Shown: positions 35,691-44,963 of the stretch, piece after piece
How the letters are laid out: each line of letters begins with the position of its first letter
Position numbering within the stretch: position 1 is the stretch's first letter
Assembly: GCA_002452405.1 (NCBI GenBank)
Contig: DKFP01000005.1
Location: 15,856-79,855 of the forward strand
From: Deferribacteraceae bacterium UBA6793
GTDB lineage: Bacteria; Chrysiogenota; Deferribacteres; Deferribacterales; Geovibrionaceae
Direction of reading: 5' to 3'
Length of the DNA stretch: 64,000 nucleotides
The notes under the pieces: model-generated
Seen by the model: only the letters and a program-made list of their open reading frames with translations
Databases searched by the model: none
What the model was told of the DNA's origin: nothing
Program-made: the position numbers and the translations under genes

Positions 35691-36161
35691 TTATTTAAGA
35701 TATAAAGTTATTTCGCCCGTTATGGGTTCAATGTCCACATGCCCCACAGGCATATCCCGGTTGAGAAAACCGTCCTCCTGAATAGGCGTAAAGGCGTATT
35801 CGAGTTTTACAGAGTCGATGCCCTCTTTGGGAAGAACAACAGAGAACTCTTTTGCGCTTCTGTTTTTCAGGTTGCCAAGGCTCTTGTAAGTGTAGTTGCC
35901 CATTTTTTTGAACTGAGATTCGTCAAACTGAACGCTCAGATTGCGCATGAAGATGTTTCCCGTGTTTTTTATGCTCATCATAAGCAGCTGCCCTTCGGGA
36001 GCCTGTTTGATTTCATAATACACAGTGAGATAGTCGTCCTTTGCAGAGTTGTCGTATCTCGCGGAAAGTTCTTTAGCCGGCTGATACTGCATGGAGGAAA
36101 CATCCATGCATCCGCCCATAAAAAGTACCGATGCCAACAGAACAAAAAAATATTTTTTCAT
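35691..36161 (-). CDS. Lipoprotein of unknown function
   Basis: A 156-aa protein with a signal peptide and lipobox FMGGC (Cys at 18), so membrane-anchored and facing the periplasm. The rest is a predicted beta-sandwich: YLTVYYEIKQAPEGQLLMMSIKN has an alternating pattern like Ig-type or FixG-like domains. Not recognised further. The start is supported by AAGGAGCC. It is the last gene of the transcript, 13 bp after a coiled-coil protein gene. Confidence 0.7.
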   Translation of the reverse strand: MKKYFFVLLASVLFMGGCMDVSSMQYQPAKELSARYDNSAKDDYLTVYYEIKQAPEGQLLMMSIKNTGNIFMRNLSVQFDESQFKKMGNYTYKSLGNLKNRSAKEFSVVLPKEGIDSVKLEYAFTPIQEDGFLNRDMPVGHVDIEPITGEITLYLK

Positions 36162-36174
36162 GACAGGCTCCTTA

Positions 36175-36591
36175 TCAGCCGGGTCGGTTGATATAATCCT
36201 CGTGTGGGTCTCTTTCGTCTTCTTCGACGGATGTTGTTGCTGTGCCCGATGCGGAAGTGACCACCGGCTGTTCCGGAGTCGCCTGCGCGGGTTGTGCCGC
36301 TGTTTGCGGTGCGGCGTCTCTGTCCACATATTCGGTTTCGGTAAGCTCGCACTCTTTGATTGCTATTTTCTTATCCATTTCAAGAATATAAGAATAATCC
36401 GGTTCGAAGGTTTCCGCCTTCAGCTCGCCGTTTAGTATCATCTGCAAAACCTTATTGCCTATGACCTTAACGCGTTCGTCACGTTTCTTTTTCAGGTTTG
36501 TGATATCGATTTTGATACTTCCTGTCTTCGCAAGTTTCTGTATTTCCTCGACACCCTTTTCAAAAGTCTCTTTCAGCCAGCTACCGGGCAT
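36175..36591 (-). CDS. Small charged protein of unknown function
   Basis: A 138-aa protein, not recognised. Residues 1-55 form a charged amphipathic helix (WLKETFEKGVEEIQKLAKTG, later NLKKKRDERVKVIGNKVLQ), residues 60-95 contain YSYILEMDKKIA and the final 45 are Pro/Ala/Thr-rich and disordered. There is no signal or membrane segment. The start at 36591 follows AAAGGGGGA. It is 11 bp after ubiX; a role in quinone synthesis cannot be shown. Confidence 0.6.
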   Translation of the reverse strand: MPGSWLKETFEKGVEEIQKLAKTGSIKIDITNLKKKRDERVKVIGNKVLQMILNGELKAETFEPDYSYILEMDKKIAIKECELTETEYVDRDAAPQTAAQPAQATPEQPVVTSASGTATTSVEEDERDPHEDYINRPG

Positions 36592-36602
36592 GATATCCCC
36601 CT

Positions 36603-37193
36603 TTACACGCTTTGGGGCGTTTCGCCCCATCTCTTATATAAGTTATGCTCTATTTCTATTATATCAAATATTTTTCCGGTTACGAAAGAGATAAGTTCAT
36701 TAATTGAGGCAGGATTATGGTAAAAAGCTGGTGCTGCGGGCATGATAACGGCTCCCGCACGGGTAAGAAGCGCCATATTTTCAAGATGGATGAGGTTTAG
36801 CGGCATCTCACGGAAAAGTATCACTAGTTTTCTGCGTTCTTTCATGGCGACGTCTGCACAGCGCTCGATAAGGTTGGAGCTTATTCCGCCTGCCGCTCTG
36901 CCTATGAAACCCATTGAAGCGGGTGCTATTATGTATGAATCTACCATGAAAGAGCCGCTTGAAACAGGTGCCGCGAAGTTTTTATAGTCGTGCAGCGTCG
37001 CTTTTGCGCCTATATCTGATAAAAATTCTTCCTGTGCAGTATAGTTTTTTTGCAGTTCGAGGTTGATGTTTGTCAGTGCGTCAGGCGTTATGCACAGATG
37101 CAGTTCGCATCCGTGTGCGGGTAGTTTTTCTATGAGGTCTTTTGCATATACGGCACCGCTGGCACCTGTTACTCCAAGAAAAACACGTTTCAT
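36603..37193 (-). CDS. ubiX: Flavin prenyltransferase UbiX
   Basis: A 196-aa flavoprotein making prenylated FMN for UbiD-type decarboxylases. GVTGASGAVYAKDL is the FMN loop, followed by APASMGFIGRAAGGISSNLIERCADV and REMPLNLIHLENM, all characteristic. It overlaps ubiA by 4 bp. The pair serves menaquinone or ubiquinone assembly; no ubiD is in the window. Confidence 0.95.
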   Translation of the reverse strand: MKRVFLGVTGASGAVYAKDLIEKLPAHGCELHLCITPDALTNINLELQKNYTAQEEFLSDIGAKATLHDYKNFAAPVSSGSFMVDSYIIAPASMGFIGRAAGGISSNLIERCADVAMKERRKLVILFREMPLNLIHLENMALLTRAGAVIMPAAPAFYHNPASINELISFVTGKIFDIIEIEHNLYKRWGETPQSV

Positions 37194-38062
37194 GACATCC
37201 TCTTGACCATTATATCTGCGAAAGTGAATACGCAGATGGTAACGCTTATGTATGCGTTCAGGTTAAAGAACGCCATGCCCAGCTTTGAAAGGTCGGAGGG
37301 CTTGATTATCGAGTGCTGATAGACCATGAACCCGCCGGAAAGGAGTATCCCTGCCAGATAGACGTAGCCCATGTTAAAGTAGTGCCATGTGTAGAAGAAG
37401 AGGGCAAATGCGATAAGGTGGAAAACCCTTGCCAGCATGAGCGATTTTGCCAGACCAAGGAAACGCGGGATACTGAACAGTCCTTCGTTTCTGTCAAATT
37501 CTATATCCTGACAGGCGTATACAATATCGAAACCTGATACCCAGAAGAGTACTGCAAGCCCCAGCATACTGATACCAAGGTTTATGTTGCCTGTAACGGC
37601 AGCCCATGCACCGATAGGGGCAATTCCAAGAGCGATACCAAGAACTATATGGCATAAAAAGGTAAATCTCTTCGTATATGAGTAGAGAAGAAATACGATG
37701 AACGGAACAGGGGACAGATAAAAACAGAGCGGGTTTAGCAGGTAAGCCGCAAAAAAGTAGAGCGCAAAGGAAAGAACGACGTATAATGATGCTTCCGCAA
37801 CGGAAATCTTTCCGGCGGGGATGTCTCTTTTTTCCGTGCGTGGGTTGCGCGCGTCTATCTTTGCATCGGCGATACGATTAAAGCCCATGGCGCCGCTTCT
37901 TGCGCCCAGAACGGCAAGAGCGATAAGCCCGACAGTGCGCATGTCCGGTAGTCCGTCCGCCGCAAGAAACATGCCTGTGAATGCAAACGGCAGGGCGAAC
38001 AAGGTGTGTTCAACCTTTATCATGCTTAAAAATGTTTTTAATTTTTCCACTGATTTCACCAT
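37190..38062 (-). CDS. ubiA: UbiA-family prenyltransferase
   Basis: A 290-aa integral membrane prenyltransferase with about eight TM helices. The first Asp-rich motif GFNRIADAKIDARNPRTEKR (NxxxDxxxD) near 75 and the second YACQDIEFDRNEGLFS near 195 bind the polyprenyl diphosphate. It attaches the isoprenoid tail to a quinone precursor; with UbiX nearby it could be the MqnP type of the futalosine pathway. ATG at 38062 is chosen although a GTG at 38080 inside the adjacent repeat is in frame. Confidence 0.88.
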   Translation of the reverse strand: MVKSVEKLKTFLSMIKVEHTLFALPFAFTGMFLAADGLPDMRTVGLIALAVLGARSGAMGFNRIADAKIDARNPRTEKRDIPAGKISVAEASLYVVLSFALYFFAAYLLNPLCFYLSPVPFIVFLLYSYTKRFTFLCHIVLGIALGIAPIGAWAAVTGNINLGISMLGLAVLFWVSGFDIVYACQDIEFDRNEGLFSIPRFLGLAKSLMLARVFHLIAFALFFYTWHYFNMGYVYLAGILLSGGFMVYQHSIIKPSDLSKLGMAFFNLNAYISVTICVFTFADIMVKRMS

Positions 38063-38067
38063 TTTAT

Positions 38068-38143
38068 GAGATTGCCACACCTGCTTTGCAGGTTCGCAAT
38101 GACGTACGGGTGTCTCTGCGAGGAGCGGAGCGACGCGGCAGCC
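38068..38143. repeat. Dispersed palindromic repeat, copy R6
   Basis: GAGATTGCCACACCTGCTTTGCAGGTTCGCAATGACG followed by GTCTCTGCGAGGAGCGGAGCGACGCGGCAGCC is a divergent copy of the dispersed repeat. It fills the gap between hemH and ubiA inside one minus-strand run. Confidence 0.7.
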
Positions 38144-38146
38144 TTA

Positions 38147-39094
38147 TCAATTTAGTATTACGTCTAAAATCGCCGCCGCGAAATCGTCGCTGTCGTTCAG
38201 GCTTTCTATGCGGACAATATTCAGTCCGCTCTTTTTATATTCGGGGATATACTGTTCGTCAAGTTCAATGAGCGTTTCAATGTGGTCAGATACGAAAGAG
38301 ATAGGTACAACTATAACATTATCAACGCCTTCCTCCGCCAGCCTTTTCAGTTCGCGGTCAGTGTAGGGGGAAACCCATTTAACGGGTCCTGTGCGGCTCT
38401 GGAAAGCCAGCCCGTGAGATTTCGGGTTCGTTTTTGATATGAGATAAGCCGTCTGTTCGTTTATGTGGTGAGTGTATTCATCACCCTTTGCAACAGTATA
38501 TTCCGGCAGCGAATGAGCGGAGAAGAGAATATGACATTCCGACATCGGTTTATCCAGCTTTTCAGCCGCTTTGAAAATCCTGTCAATGATGCACTGGTTG
38601 TACTTACTGTTCATATGCCAGAACTTTTTGATAATTATGTTTCCTTTTGGTTTCGGCAGCGGGTCAAACCTGTCGAAACAGGCACCCGTCGTTGTGTACG
38701 AATACTGAGGATACATGGTTGTCACGTAGATATTTTCAAATTCTCCGTCTTCAAGCTCTTTCAGTGAGTCCTTTATGTAAGGGTGGTAATAGCACATTCC
38801 GATGGAGCTTGTAAGCTCTCTTCCTGTTCTTTGCTGATATACGGATTTGATTTTTTCGAGAAGTTTCTTTAAATGAGGAAGCTGGGGGGATTGCCCGCCC
38901 AGCTTCATATATTCGGGTGCTACCTTTACGGAGCGTTTTTTCGCTATTTTTCTGGCGATGAAGTTCTGCAAAAGCCCGCCCAAATGGAAATCTATGATGG
39001 TGCGGTCGGAGAAGAGGTTGTAAAGGAACTCCTCTATTCCCTCAATACTGTCCGGTCCGCCCATATACATTATGTAGAGCAGGTCTTTTTTCAT
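38147..39094 (-). CDS. hemH: Ferrochelatase
   Basis: A 315-aa ferrochelatase inserting iron into protoporphyrin. The N-terminal YMGGPDSIEGIEEFLYNLFSD (LLxxGGPxxxxDVxxFLxN-like), ILFSAHSLPEYTVAKGDEY with the catalytic His and VVPISFVSDHIETLIELDEQY with the conserved Glu are present. It overlaps hemE by 4 bp. Its final codons abut repeat R6. Confidence 0.93.
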   Translation of the reverse strand: MKKDLLYIMYMGGPDSIEGIEEFLYNLFSDRTIIDFHLGGLLQNFIARKIAKKRSVKVAPEYMKLGGQSPQLPHLKKLLEKIKSVYQQRTGRELTSSIGMCYYHPYIKDSLKELEDGEFENIYVTTMYPQYSYTTTGACFDRFDPLPKPKGNIIIKKFWHMNSKYNQCIIDRIFKAAEKLDKPMSECHILFSAHSLPEYTVAKGDEYTHHINEQTAYLISKTNPKSHGLAFQSRTGPVKWVSPYTDRELKRLAEEGVDNVIVVPISFVSDHIETLIELDEQYIPEYKKSGLNIVRIESLNDSDDFAAAILDVILN

Positions 39095-40104
39095 GCCAGT
39101 CCTTTTACTATTTTAACGAGGTAGTCCACGTTTTCAACAGGAGTGGGCGGCAGTATGCCGTGTCCGAGGTTGAAGATGTGTCCTTTCAGCGTTCTGCCTT
39201 CCTCAAGAATTTTCTCCGCCTGCTCTTTGATGACCTCTTTTGAGCCGAAGAGCAGAACCGGATCGAAGTTACCCTGAAGAACGTATTTACCGTTGCCAAG
39301 TTTCGCGTCGGCATCAACAAGTCTGGTTTTCCAGTCAACGCCCATGCCTGCGCAGTTCAGCTTACCTATAGTGTCATAGAAGCTGTACGCGTCTTTTGCA
39401 AAATAGATGAGCGGAGCGCCTTTTATGTTGTCGGCGATATGCTTAACGTAGGGGAATACGAATTTTTCATAGTCATAAGGGGAGAGAACGCCCGCCCATG
39501 TGTCGAACATCTGAACGACGTGAGCGCCTGCGTCTATCTGTGCCTGAAGGTATTTCAGCGTTGATGACGCAAGTTTTTCCATCAGAACGGCGTATGCCTT
39601 GGGTTCTGTGTGCATCATTATTTTGATATGTTCAAAGTTTTTGGAACCTTTGCCCTCAACCATGTAACAGGCGAGGGTGAAGGGGGCGCCGGAGAAACCG
39701 ATAAGCGGAACATCAAGCGCTTTAACGAGCATTTTCACTGTTTCAAGAACGAATGGAACGTCCTTCGCGGGGTCAATCTCACGCAGTTTGTCAGCATCCG
39801 CAAGTGTGCGGACGGGGTTTGCTATAACAGGTGCGGGGTCGAAATCCAGTTTGATTCCCATGGGTTCCACGGGGATAAGGATGTCTGAGAAAAGGATTGC
39901 GTTGTCGAACCCGAAAGCGCGGATGGGCTGTAAAGTCACCTCCGTGCAGAGTTCTGGGGATTTGCAGAGTTCAAGGAAAGTTACCTTGCTGCGCACCTCT
40001 CTGTATTCTTTCATGTATCGTCCTGCCTGACGCATGAACCATACCGGGGGTCTGTCCGTTTTTTCGCCGTTGAGAGTTCTCATTAATAAATCGTTGAAAG
40101 CCAT
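39091..40104 (-). CDS. hemE: Uroporphyrinogen decarboxylase
   Basis: A 337-aa enzyme converting uroporphyrinogen III to coproporphyrinogen III. PVWFMRQAGRYMKEYR (PxWxMRQAGR substrate-binding signature), ILFSDILIP and GFSGAPFTLACYMVEG are the family signatures, and the end HGILPPTPVENVDYLV is typical. It starts the minus-strand run hemE-hemH-[R6]-ubiA-ubiX. The 178-bp gap to serA holds divergent promoters. The classical heme branch is thus at least partly present. Confidence 0.96.
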   Translation of the reverse strand: MAFNDLLMRTLNGEKTDRPPVWFMRQAGRYMKEYREVRSKVTFLELCKSPELCTEVTLQPIRAFGFDNAILFSDILIPVEPMGIKLDFDPAPVIANPVRTLADADKLREIDPAKDVPFVLETVKMLVKALDVPLIGFSGAPFTLACYMVEGKGSKNFEHIKIMMHTEPKAYAVLMEKLASSTLKYLQAQIDAGAHVVQMFDTWAGVLSPYDYEKFVFPYVKHIADNIKGAPLIYFAKDAYSFYDTIGKLNCAGMGVDWKTRLVDADAKLGNGKYVLQGNFDPVLLFGSKEVIKEQAEKILEEGRTLKGHIFNLGHGILPPTPVENVDYLVKIVKGLA

Positions 40105-40282
40105 GTTTTGCTCCGAAATTAAGATTATATATTGATTCCTTAATTCCCGTTCACTGTCAAGTTCTTTTACATATTTAACCCTTAAAATGCAAAATATTCC
40201 TATAAATTTAGTATGTTATTCTTGCGTATTCCGGCGTGCTTTGATATTATCATGCTCCTAAATCTTCATATAGAGGGATATG

Positions 40283-41905
40283 ATGGCTAAATTCAAAGTT
40301 CTTGTTACCGACCACATCTCACCGGACGGTATAGACATTTTGAGAGCGGAAGGTGATATTCAGGTCGATATTATGGCTGGCATAAAAAATGCCGAGCTGA
40401 AAAAGATAATAGGCGATTATGACGCGATAATCACAAGAAGCGGTACCACCGTCGACGCTGATCTTATTGAAAATCCGGGGAAACTGAAGATTATCGGACG
40501 TGCTGGTGTCGGGCTTGACAACGTTGATATCGAAGCGGCAAGCATGAAAGGCATTATCGTTATGAACGCCCCCACAGGCAACACACTGGCTGCCTGCGAA
40601 CTGACCATGGGGATGATGCTTTCCGTGGTTCGTAAGATACCCACCGCAAATCAGGTTACAAAAGCCGGCGAGTGGGACAGAAAAAGATTTATGGGAATGC
40701 AGCTGTATAAGAAGACACTCGCAGTTGTCGGTCTCGGACGCATCGGCGGCAACGTTGCCAAAAGATGCAAAGCGTTTGAGATGAAAGTTGTTGCATTCGA
40801 CCCGTACATCAAACAGTCAAAAGCTGACGCACTCGGCGTCGAGCTTTGTGAAACCCTTGAACAGGCTATTTCTCAGGCGGATGTTATCACGTTCCACACA
40901 CCACTTACAGAAGAAACAAGAAATCTTATCACTGCAAAAGAAATTGCGAAGATGAAAGATGGCGTTGTCATAATTAACTGTGCACGCGGCGGTATCGTCA
41001 ACGAGCTTGACCTTGTTGAAGCATGTAAATCCGGAAAGGTGCTGGCTGCGGGACTTGACGTTTTTGTCGCAGAACCCCCCGTTAACCACCCGTTCTTTGA
41101 AGTGGACAATATATATGTCACCCCACACATCGGTGCGAACACTAAGGAAGGTCAGTACGGAGTTGCCGTCATCATCGCGGAACAGGTCAAAAACGCCCTC
41201 CATGGACGTTCTTACCGCAATGCGGTGAACATACCTTTTATGAAATCACAGCTTCCCGAAGAGATGCAGAAATATTTCGAACTCATGGAAAGCATGGGAC
41301 ACCTTGCGGCGCAGGTTGTTAAAGGCAGACCGGAATCCATCGAATTCACAATGGTCGGACCTAAGTTTGAAGAAGATTTCGGCGAAAGAACGTTCGATAC
41401 TCCTTTTAACTTCCAACCGTTTACCATAGCAGGTCTGAAAGGCTTTATGGAAGTTGCCGTGAAAGAGAACGTGTCTTTCATCAACGCTCCTTATGTAGCA
41501 AAAGAGCGCAGCATAGAGATACTTGAAACGAAAACCCACTCATACGGTAAATTCAACGACCTTGTGGTTATAAAAGTTAAAACCGACAAAGAGGAAAAAA
41601 CCCTCGGCGGTACGGTATTCAACGACGGCGTGGGACGTATCCTCACATACGACAACTATTATCTTGACCTTATAGGCGAGGGAACTTATCTGTATTTCAA
41701 AAATATGGACAGACCAGGCATGATAGGCAAACTGGGAACCATCCTCGGCAGCAACAATATAAACATTGCCGATTTTGAACTTTCCAGGGAAGCCGAAGGC
41801 ACAGCCGTTGGTTTTGTTCGTGTTGACAATAAGATACCCGCTGAAGTCGTTAAGGAGATTCTGGCTCTCGACGGCATGATGGAAGTTAAAGCCGTCACTC
41901 TTTAA
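40283..41905 (+). CDS. serA: D-3-phosphoglycerate dehydrogenase
   Basis: A 540-aa long-form SerA. The NAD-binding GLGRIGGNVAKRCKAFEMKV motif, and Arg, Glu and His of the active site (CARGGIVNE, PHIGANTKEGQYGVA), are intact. A regulatory intervening domain (about 320-455) and a C-terminal ACT domain (about 465-540; MDRPGMIGKLGTILGSNNINIADF) permit serine feedback. AGAGGG at 40272-40277 favours the second of two adjacent ATG codons. The yjbQ gene follows with one base overlap. Confidence 0.95.
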   Translation: MAKFKVLVTDHISPDGIDILRAEGDIQVDIMAGIKNAELKKIIGDYDAIITRSGTTVDADLIENPGKLKIIGRAGVGLDNVDIEAASMKGIIVMNAPTGNTLAACELTMGMMLSVVRKIPTANQVTKAGEWDRKRFMGMQLYKKTLAVVGLGRIGGNVAKRCKAFEMKVVAFDPYIKQSKADALGVELCETLEQAISQADVITFHTPLTEETRNLITAKEIAKMKDGVVIINCARGGIVNELDLVEACKSGKVLAAGLDVFVAEPPVNHPFFEVDNIYVTPHIGANTKEGQYGVAVIIAEQVKNALHGRSYRNAVNIPFMKSQLPEEMQKYFELMESMGHLAAQVVKGRPESIEFTMVGPKFEEDFGERTFDTPFNFQPFTIAGLKGFMEVAVKENVSFINAPYVAKERSIEILETKTHSYGKFNDLVVIKVKTDKEEKTLGGTVFNDGVGRILTYDNYYLDLIGEGTYLYFKNMDRPGMIGKLGTILGSNNINIADFELSREAEGTAVGFVRVDNKIPAEVVKEILALDGMMEVKAVTL

Positions 41906-42300
41906 TGATAACACTGAATATCAATACATCTGCCCGCTGTCAGCTTGTGGACATCACCCGTGGTGTTGAAAACAAGCTGGCAGCCCACGGGCTGTCCGAC
42001 GGCATTGTAGTCATCTATACTCCGCACACCACATCGGCAATTACAATCAATGAAAACGCAGATCCTGACGTTCAGACGGATATGAACTCATTTTTGTCAA
42101 AACTTATTCCTGTTTTAAGAGAATTTAAACATAATGAAGGGAATTCCGACAGCCACATCAAGGCATCCCTTGTGGGCGCATCAGAAACGGTGATGGTTGA
42201 AAACGGCAGACTGGTGCTGGGAACATGGCAGGGTATCTATTTCTGCGAATTTGATGGACCGAGAAACCGCAAAGTCTATTTAAAATTCATCGGTTCCTAA
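41905..42300 (+). CDS. YjbQ/UPF0047 family protein
   Basis: A 131-aa YjbQ-family protein. YTPHTTSAITINENADPDV is the family core, followed by NSDSHIKASLVGASETV and GTWQGIYFCEFDGPR. Members show weak thiamin-phosphate-synthase activity and their physiological role is not settled. The start overlaps the serA stop by one base (TAATG), so it should be co-translated with serA. The end overlaps the convergent diguanylate cyclase by 4 bp. Confidence 0.93.
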   Translation: MITLNINTSARCQLVDITRGVENKLAAHGLSDGIVVIYTPHTTSAITINENADPDVQTDMNSFLSKLIPVLREFKHNEGNSDSHIKASLVGASETVMVENGRLVLGTWQGIYFCEFDGPRNRKVYLKFIGS

Positions 42301-43247
42301 CCGCAGACATCTTCTCCCATAAGCACAGTAAACTTGTTGCGTCCGGTGGATTTACTGAGATAGAGCGCTTTGTCGGCAACCCCAACCATGAACTCCACGT
42401 CGGTATAGCATTTGTGATACGGTGTTATCCCTGCGCTGAAAGTTATCTGGAACTGCTCGCCGTTGCTTTCGAATATGGTAGCCGCAAGTTTGGCGCGTAT
42501 CCTTTCCACAGCCATGATGGAATGTTCCAGATCTGTTTCTGTGAAGATAATAGCAAACTCTTCGCCGCCGTATCGGGATGCAAGGTCGGTTGAACGGATG
42601 CACTCTTTTATGGTGTTGGCGAACACCTTGAGCACTTCATCTCCTTTAAGGTGACCGAAGTTGTCATTTACTTTTTTAAAGAAGTCGATATCCATGAGAG
42701 CAAGGCAGAAATGGTTATTGTAGCGTTCGGAACGCTGCATCTCGTCTTTCAGTTTATCTTTGAAATATGAGTGGTTGTAGAGCAGGGTGAGACCGTCTTT
42801 TTTAGCCATCTGTTCAAGGAACTCGTTCTGTTCCAGAACGTTTGTGGATGCGAATGCCAGTTCGAATATCGTTGATTCCAGCTCTTCTGTCTTTTCTTCC
42901 AGTTCCAGCTTGATGCTTCTGTGCTGTTTCAGCGTGTTGAAGCGTATCTCAATCTCTTTTTCAGGATCTTCCTTCAGGCAGAACACGAAATAGTATTCCT
43001 TTGAAAGTTCAAGCAGAATGGTGTCGTGGAGCTTATCCGAGATAAACAGGAAGAAATTATTCGTTTTCAGAAGTTCTTTTATGGAACCGATGCTGTCGTC
43101 TTCGCATATTTCAAAGACGACAAGCTCCCGGTTGATATTCTCAATTTCATCAGCAGACATGAACTGCGCCTGAGTGAAAATCTGCGCAATATGCTGTCTG
43201 ATGTTTTCTGTTTTGGCTCTCGCTGTAACTTTTGTGTTATTCGGCAT
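42297..43247 (-). CDS. Diguanylate cyclase (GGDEF)
   Basis: A 316-aa soluble protein. Residues about 150-316 are a GGDEF domain with DIDFFKKVND, the active GGEEF motif near 246 and the ending STGRNKF, predicted to make c-di-GMP. There is no RxxD inhibitory site visible five residues before it. The N-terminal 110 residues resemble a response-regulator-like fold without an obvious phospho-acceptor, followed by a coiled stretch (EEKTEELESTIFE). It overlaps the lysS 3' end by 11 bp. Confidence 0.88.
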   Translation of the reverse strand: MPNNTKVTARAKTENIRQHIAQIFTQAQFMSADEIENINRELVVFEICEDDSIGSIKELLKTNNFFLFISDKLHDTILLELSKEYYFVFCLKEDPEKEIEIRFNTLKQHRSIKLELEEKTEELESTIFELAFASTNVLEQNEFLEQMAKKDGLTLLYNHSYFKDKLKDEMQRSERYNNHFCLALMDIDFFKKVNDNFGHLKGDEVLKVFANTIKECIRSTDLASRYGGEEFAIIFTETDLEHSIMAVERIRAKLAATIFESNGEQFQITFSAGITPYHKCYTDVEFMVGVADKALYLSKSTGRNKFTVLMGEDVCG

Positions 43248-44706
43248 CCTCAGGCCTCATGTGGGGAAATAGTATAACGTCGCGTATGGACTGGCTGTCT
43301 GTGAAAAGCATGACGAGCCTGTCAATTCCGAGACCGGCACCTGCGGTGGGGGGAAGACCGTATTCCAGGGCACGGATGTAGTCTGTGTCCATCATGCAGG
43401 CTTCTTCGTCGCCGGCTTCTTTTGCGGCAACCTGTTTAGCAAATCTCTCATATTGGTCAATGGGATCGTTAAGCTCGTTGAAACCGTTGGCAAGCTCAAA
43501 TCCGCCCATAAAAAGCTCAAATCTTTCAGTGGTTTCAGGATCGTCCTTTTTGGACTTGGCAAGGGGAGAAACCTCTTTCGGGTAATCAATTATAAAAGTG
43601 GGATTGATAAGTGTGTGTTCAATCAACTCTTCAAAAATCTCCATAATGATTTTGCCTTTGCCCCATTCCTTCTGCACTTTGATACCAATTTTGGTAGCTG
43701 CATTTTCCGCTGATTCTCTGTCTTTCAGCATGTCTCCGGTGATGTTGCTGCCTTTTATAATGGCTTCCTGCATGGTCATTCTTGCCCAGGGGCTTTCAAG
43801 GTCTATCACGTTTCCGGTAAAAGTTATCTCTTTCTTACCATAGAGTTTTTCAGCTATCTTCTGGCACATTTCCTCAATCATGTCCATAAGACCGTGATAG
43901 TCGTTGTAAGCATTATACCACTCTATCATGGTAAATTCAGGATTATGTCTTGTTGACAGTCCTTCATTTCTAAAATTTCTGTTAATTTCAAAAATTCTTT
44001 CGAATCCGCCGACCACCAGACGCTTGAGATAAAGCTCAGGTGCGATGCGCAGATAAAGGGGCATGTCGAGTGCGTTATGGTGTGTTATGAAGGGTTTGGC
44101 AGTTGCTCCGCCGACGATGGGGTGCATCATGGGTGTTTCCACTTCAAAGAAGTCCTTATCTATGAAGAACTTTCTGACTTCCTGAACGATTATGCTGCGT
44201 TTTCTGAAAGTTTCCTTCACATCCTCATTAACTATAAGATCGACATACCTCTGGCGGTAGCGTGTTTCAACGTCTTTGAGACCGTGCCATTTTTCCGGCA
44301 GGTCGCGGAGAGCTTTTGTAAGCAGACGGAATTCTTTTGCGCAGATTGTCAGTTCGCCGGTTTTTGTTACAAAAAGGTAGCCTTTGATTCCGATGATGTC
44401 GCCAACATCGGTAAGACTGAAAGCGGCGTATTGTTCTTCAGATATTTCGTTCTTTTTAACATATACCTGAATGATACCCGTGCGGTCTTTGATGGTTATA
44501 AATGCTGCCTTTCCGAAAAGGCGCATCGCCATTATTCTTCCTGCAACGTCGAACCATACGTCTTCGGCGGGAAGATTTTCTTTTTCTGTGTCAGCGTATT
44601 TTGCTGTGATTTCCGCAATGTCGTTCGCTACTTTATGATAATTGACAAACGGCTGTTCTGAAAGCTCTTTCAGCTTCTGCATTTTATCAAGGCGGTGTTG
44701 TTCCAT
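43237..44706 (-). CDS. lysS: Lysyl-tRNA synthetase (class II)
   Basis: A 489-aa class IIb synthetase. An N-terminal OB fold binds the anticodon (about 55-150), then motif 2 region FRNEGLSTRHNPEFTMIEWY and motif 3 GAGLGIDRLVMLFT close the catalytic core; LPPTAGAGL is the class II ending. The start at 44706 has AGGAG twelve bases upstream and gives the family length; an upstream extension is poorly supported. It is divergent from mreB. Confidence 0.96.
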   Translation of the reverse strand: MEQHRLDKMQKLKELSEQPFVNYHKVANDIAEITAKYADTEKENLPAEDVWFDVAGRIMAMRLFGKAAFITIKDRTGIIQVYVKKNEISEEQYAAFSLTDVGDIIGIKGYLFVTKTGELTICAKEFRLLTKALRDLPEKWHGLKDVETRYRQRYVDLIVNEDVKETFRKRSIIVQEVRKFFIDKDFFEVETPMMHPIVGGATAKPFITHHNALDMPLYLRIAPELYLKRLVVGGFERIFEINRNFRNEGLSTRHNPEFTMIEWYNAYNDYHGLMDMIEEMCQKIAEKLYGKKEITFTGNVIDLESPWARMTMQEAIIKGSNITGDMLKDRESAENAATKIGIKVQKEWGKGKIIMEIFEELIEHTLINPTFIIDYPKEVSPLAKSKKDDPETTERFELFMGGFELANGFNELNDPIDQYERFAKQVAAKEAGDEEACMMDTDYIRALEYGLPPTAGAGLGIDRLVMLFTDSQSIRDVILFPHMRPEDAE

Positions 44707-44813
44707 TGAATCTGAGATCTCCTGATAAGTTGATTTAATTTGACTGTTTATACCATAACTGCATATGCCTTCAAAGTGCAAATAAAAAATGCATCATATT
44801 TCATTTTATTTAT

Positions 44814-44842
44814 TTGACACAGTATATAAAAATCACTAATCT
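44814..44842 (+). promoter_or_regulatory. Sigma-70 promoter for the mreBCD-mrdA-rodA operon
   Basis: A perfect TTGACA at 44814-44819 and TAATCT at 44837-44842, 17 bp apart. It predicts a leader of about 115 nt before mreB. The remaining lysS-mreB gap is A/T-rich without other visible features. Confidence 0.72.
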
Positions 44843-44963
44843 AAAAAAGCAGATAAATTCCTTTGTTTCGTTATATTAATTCACTTGAAATCTGTCTGCG
44901 TATAGTCTAAATTGTCGTGTTCGAATTAAAGAAAATTTTACCCAATCGGGGGTGTTTAATCAC

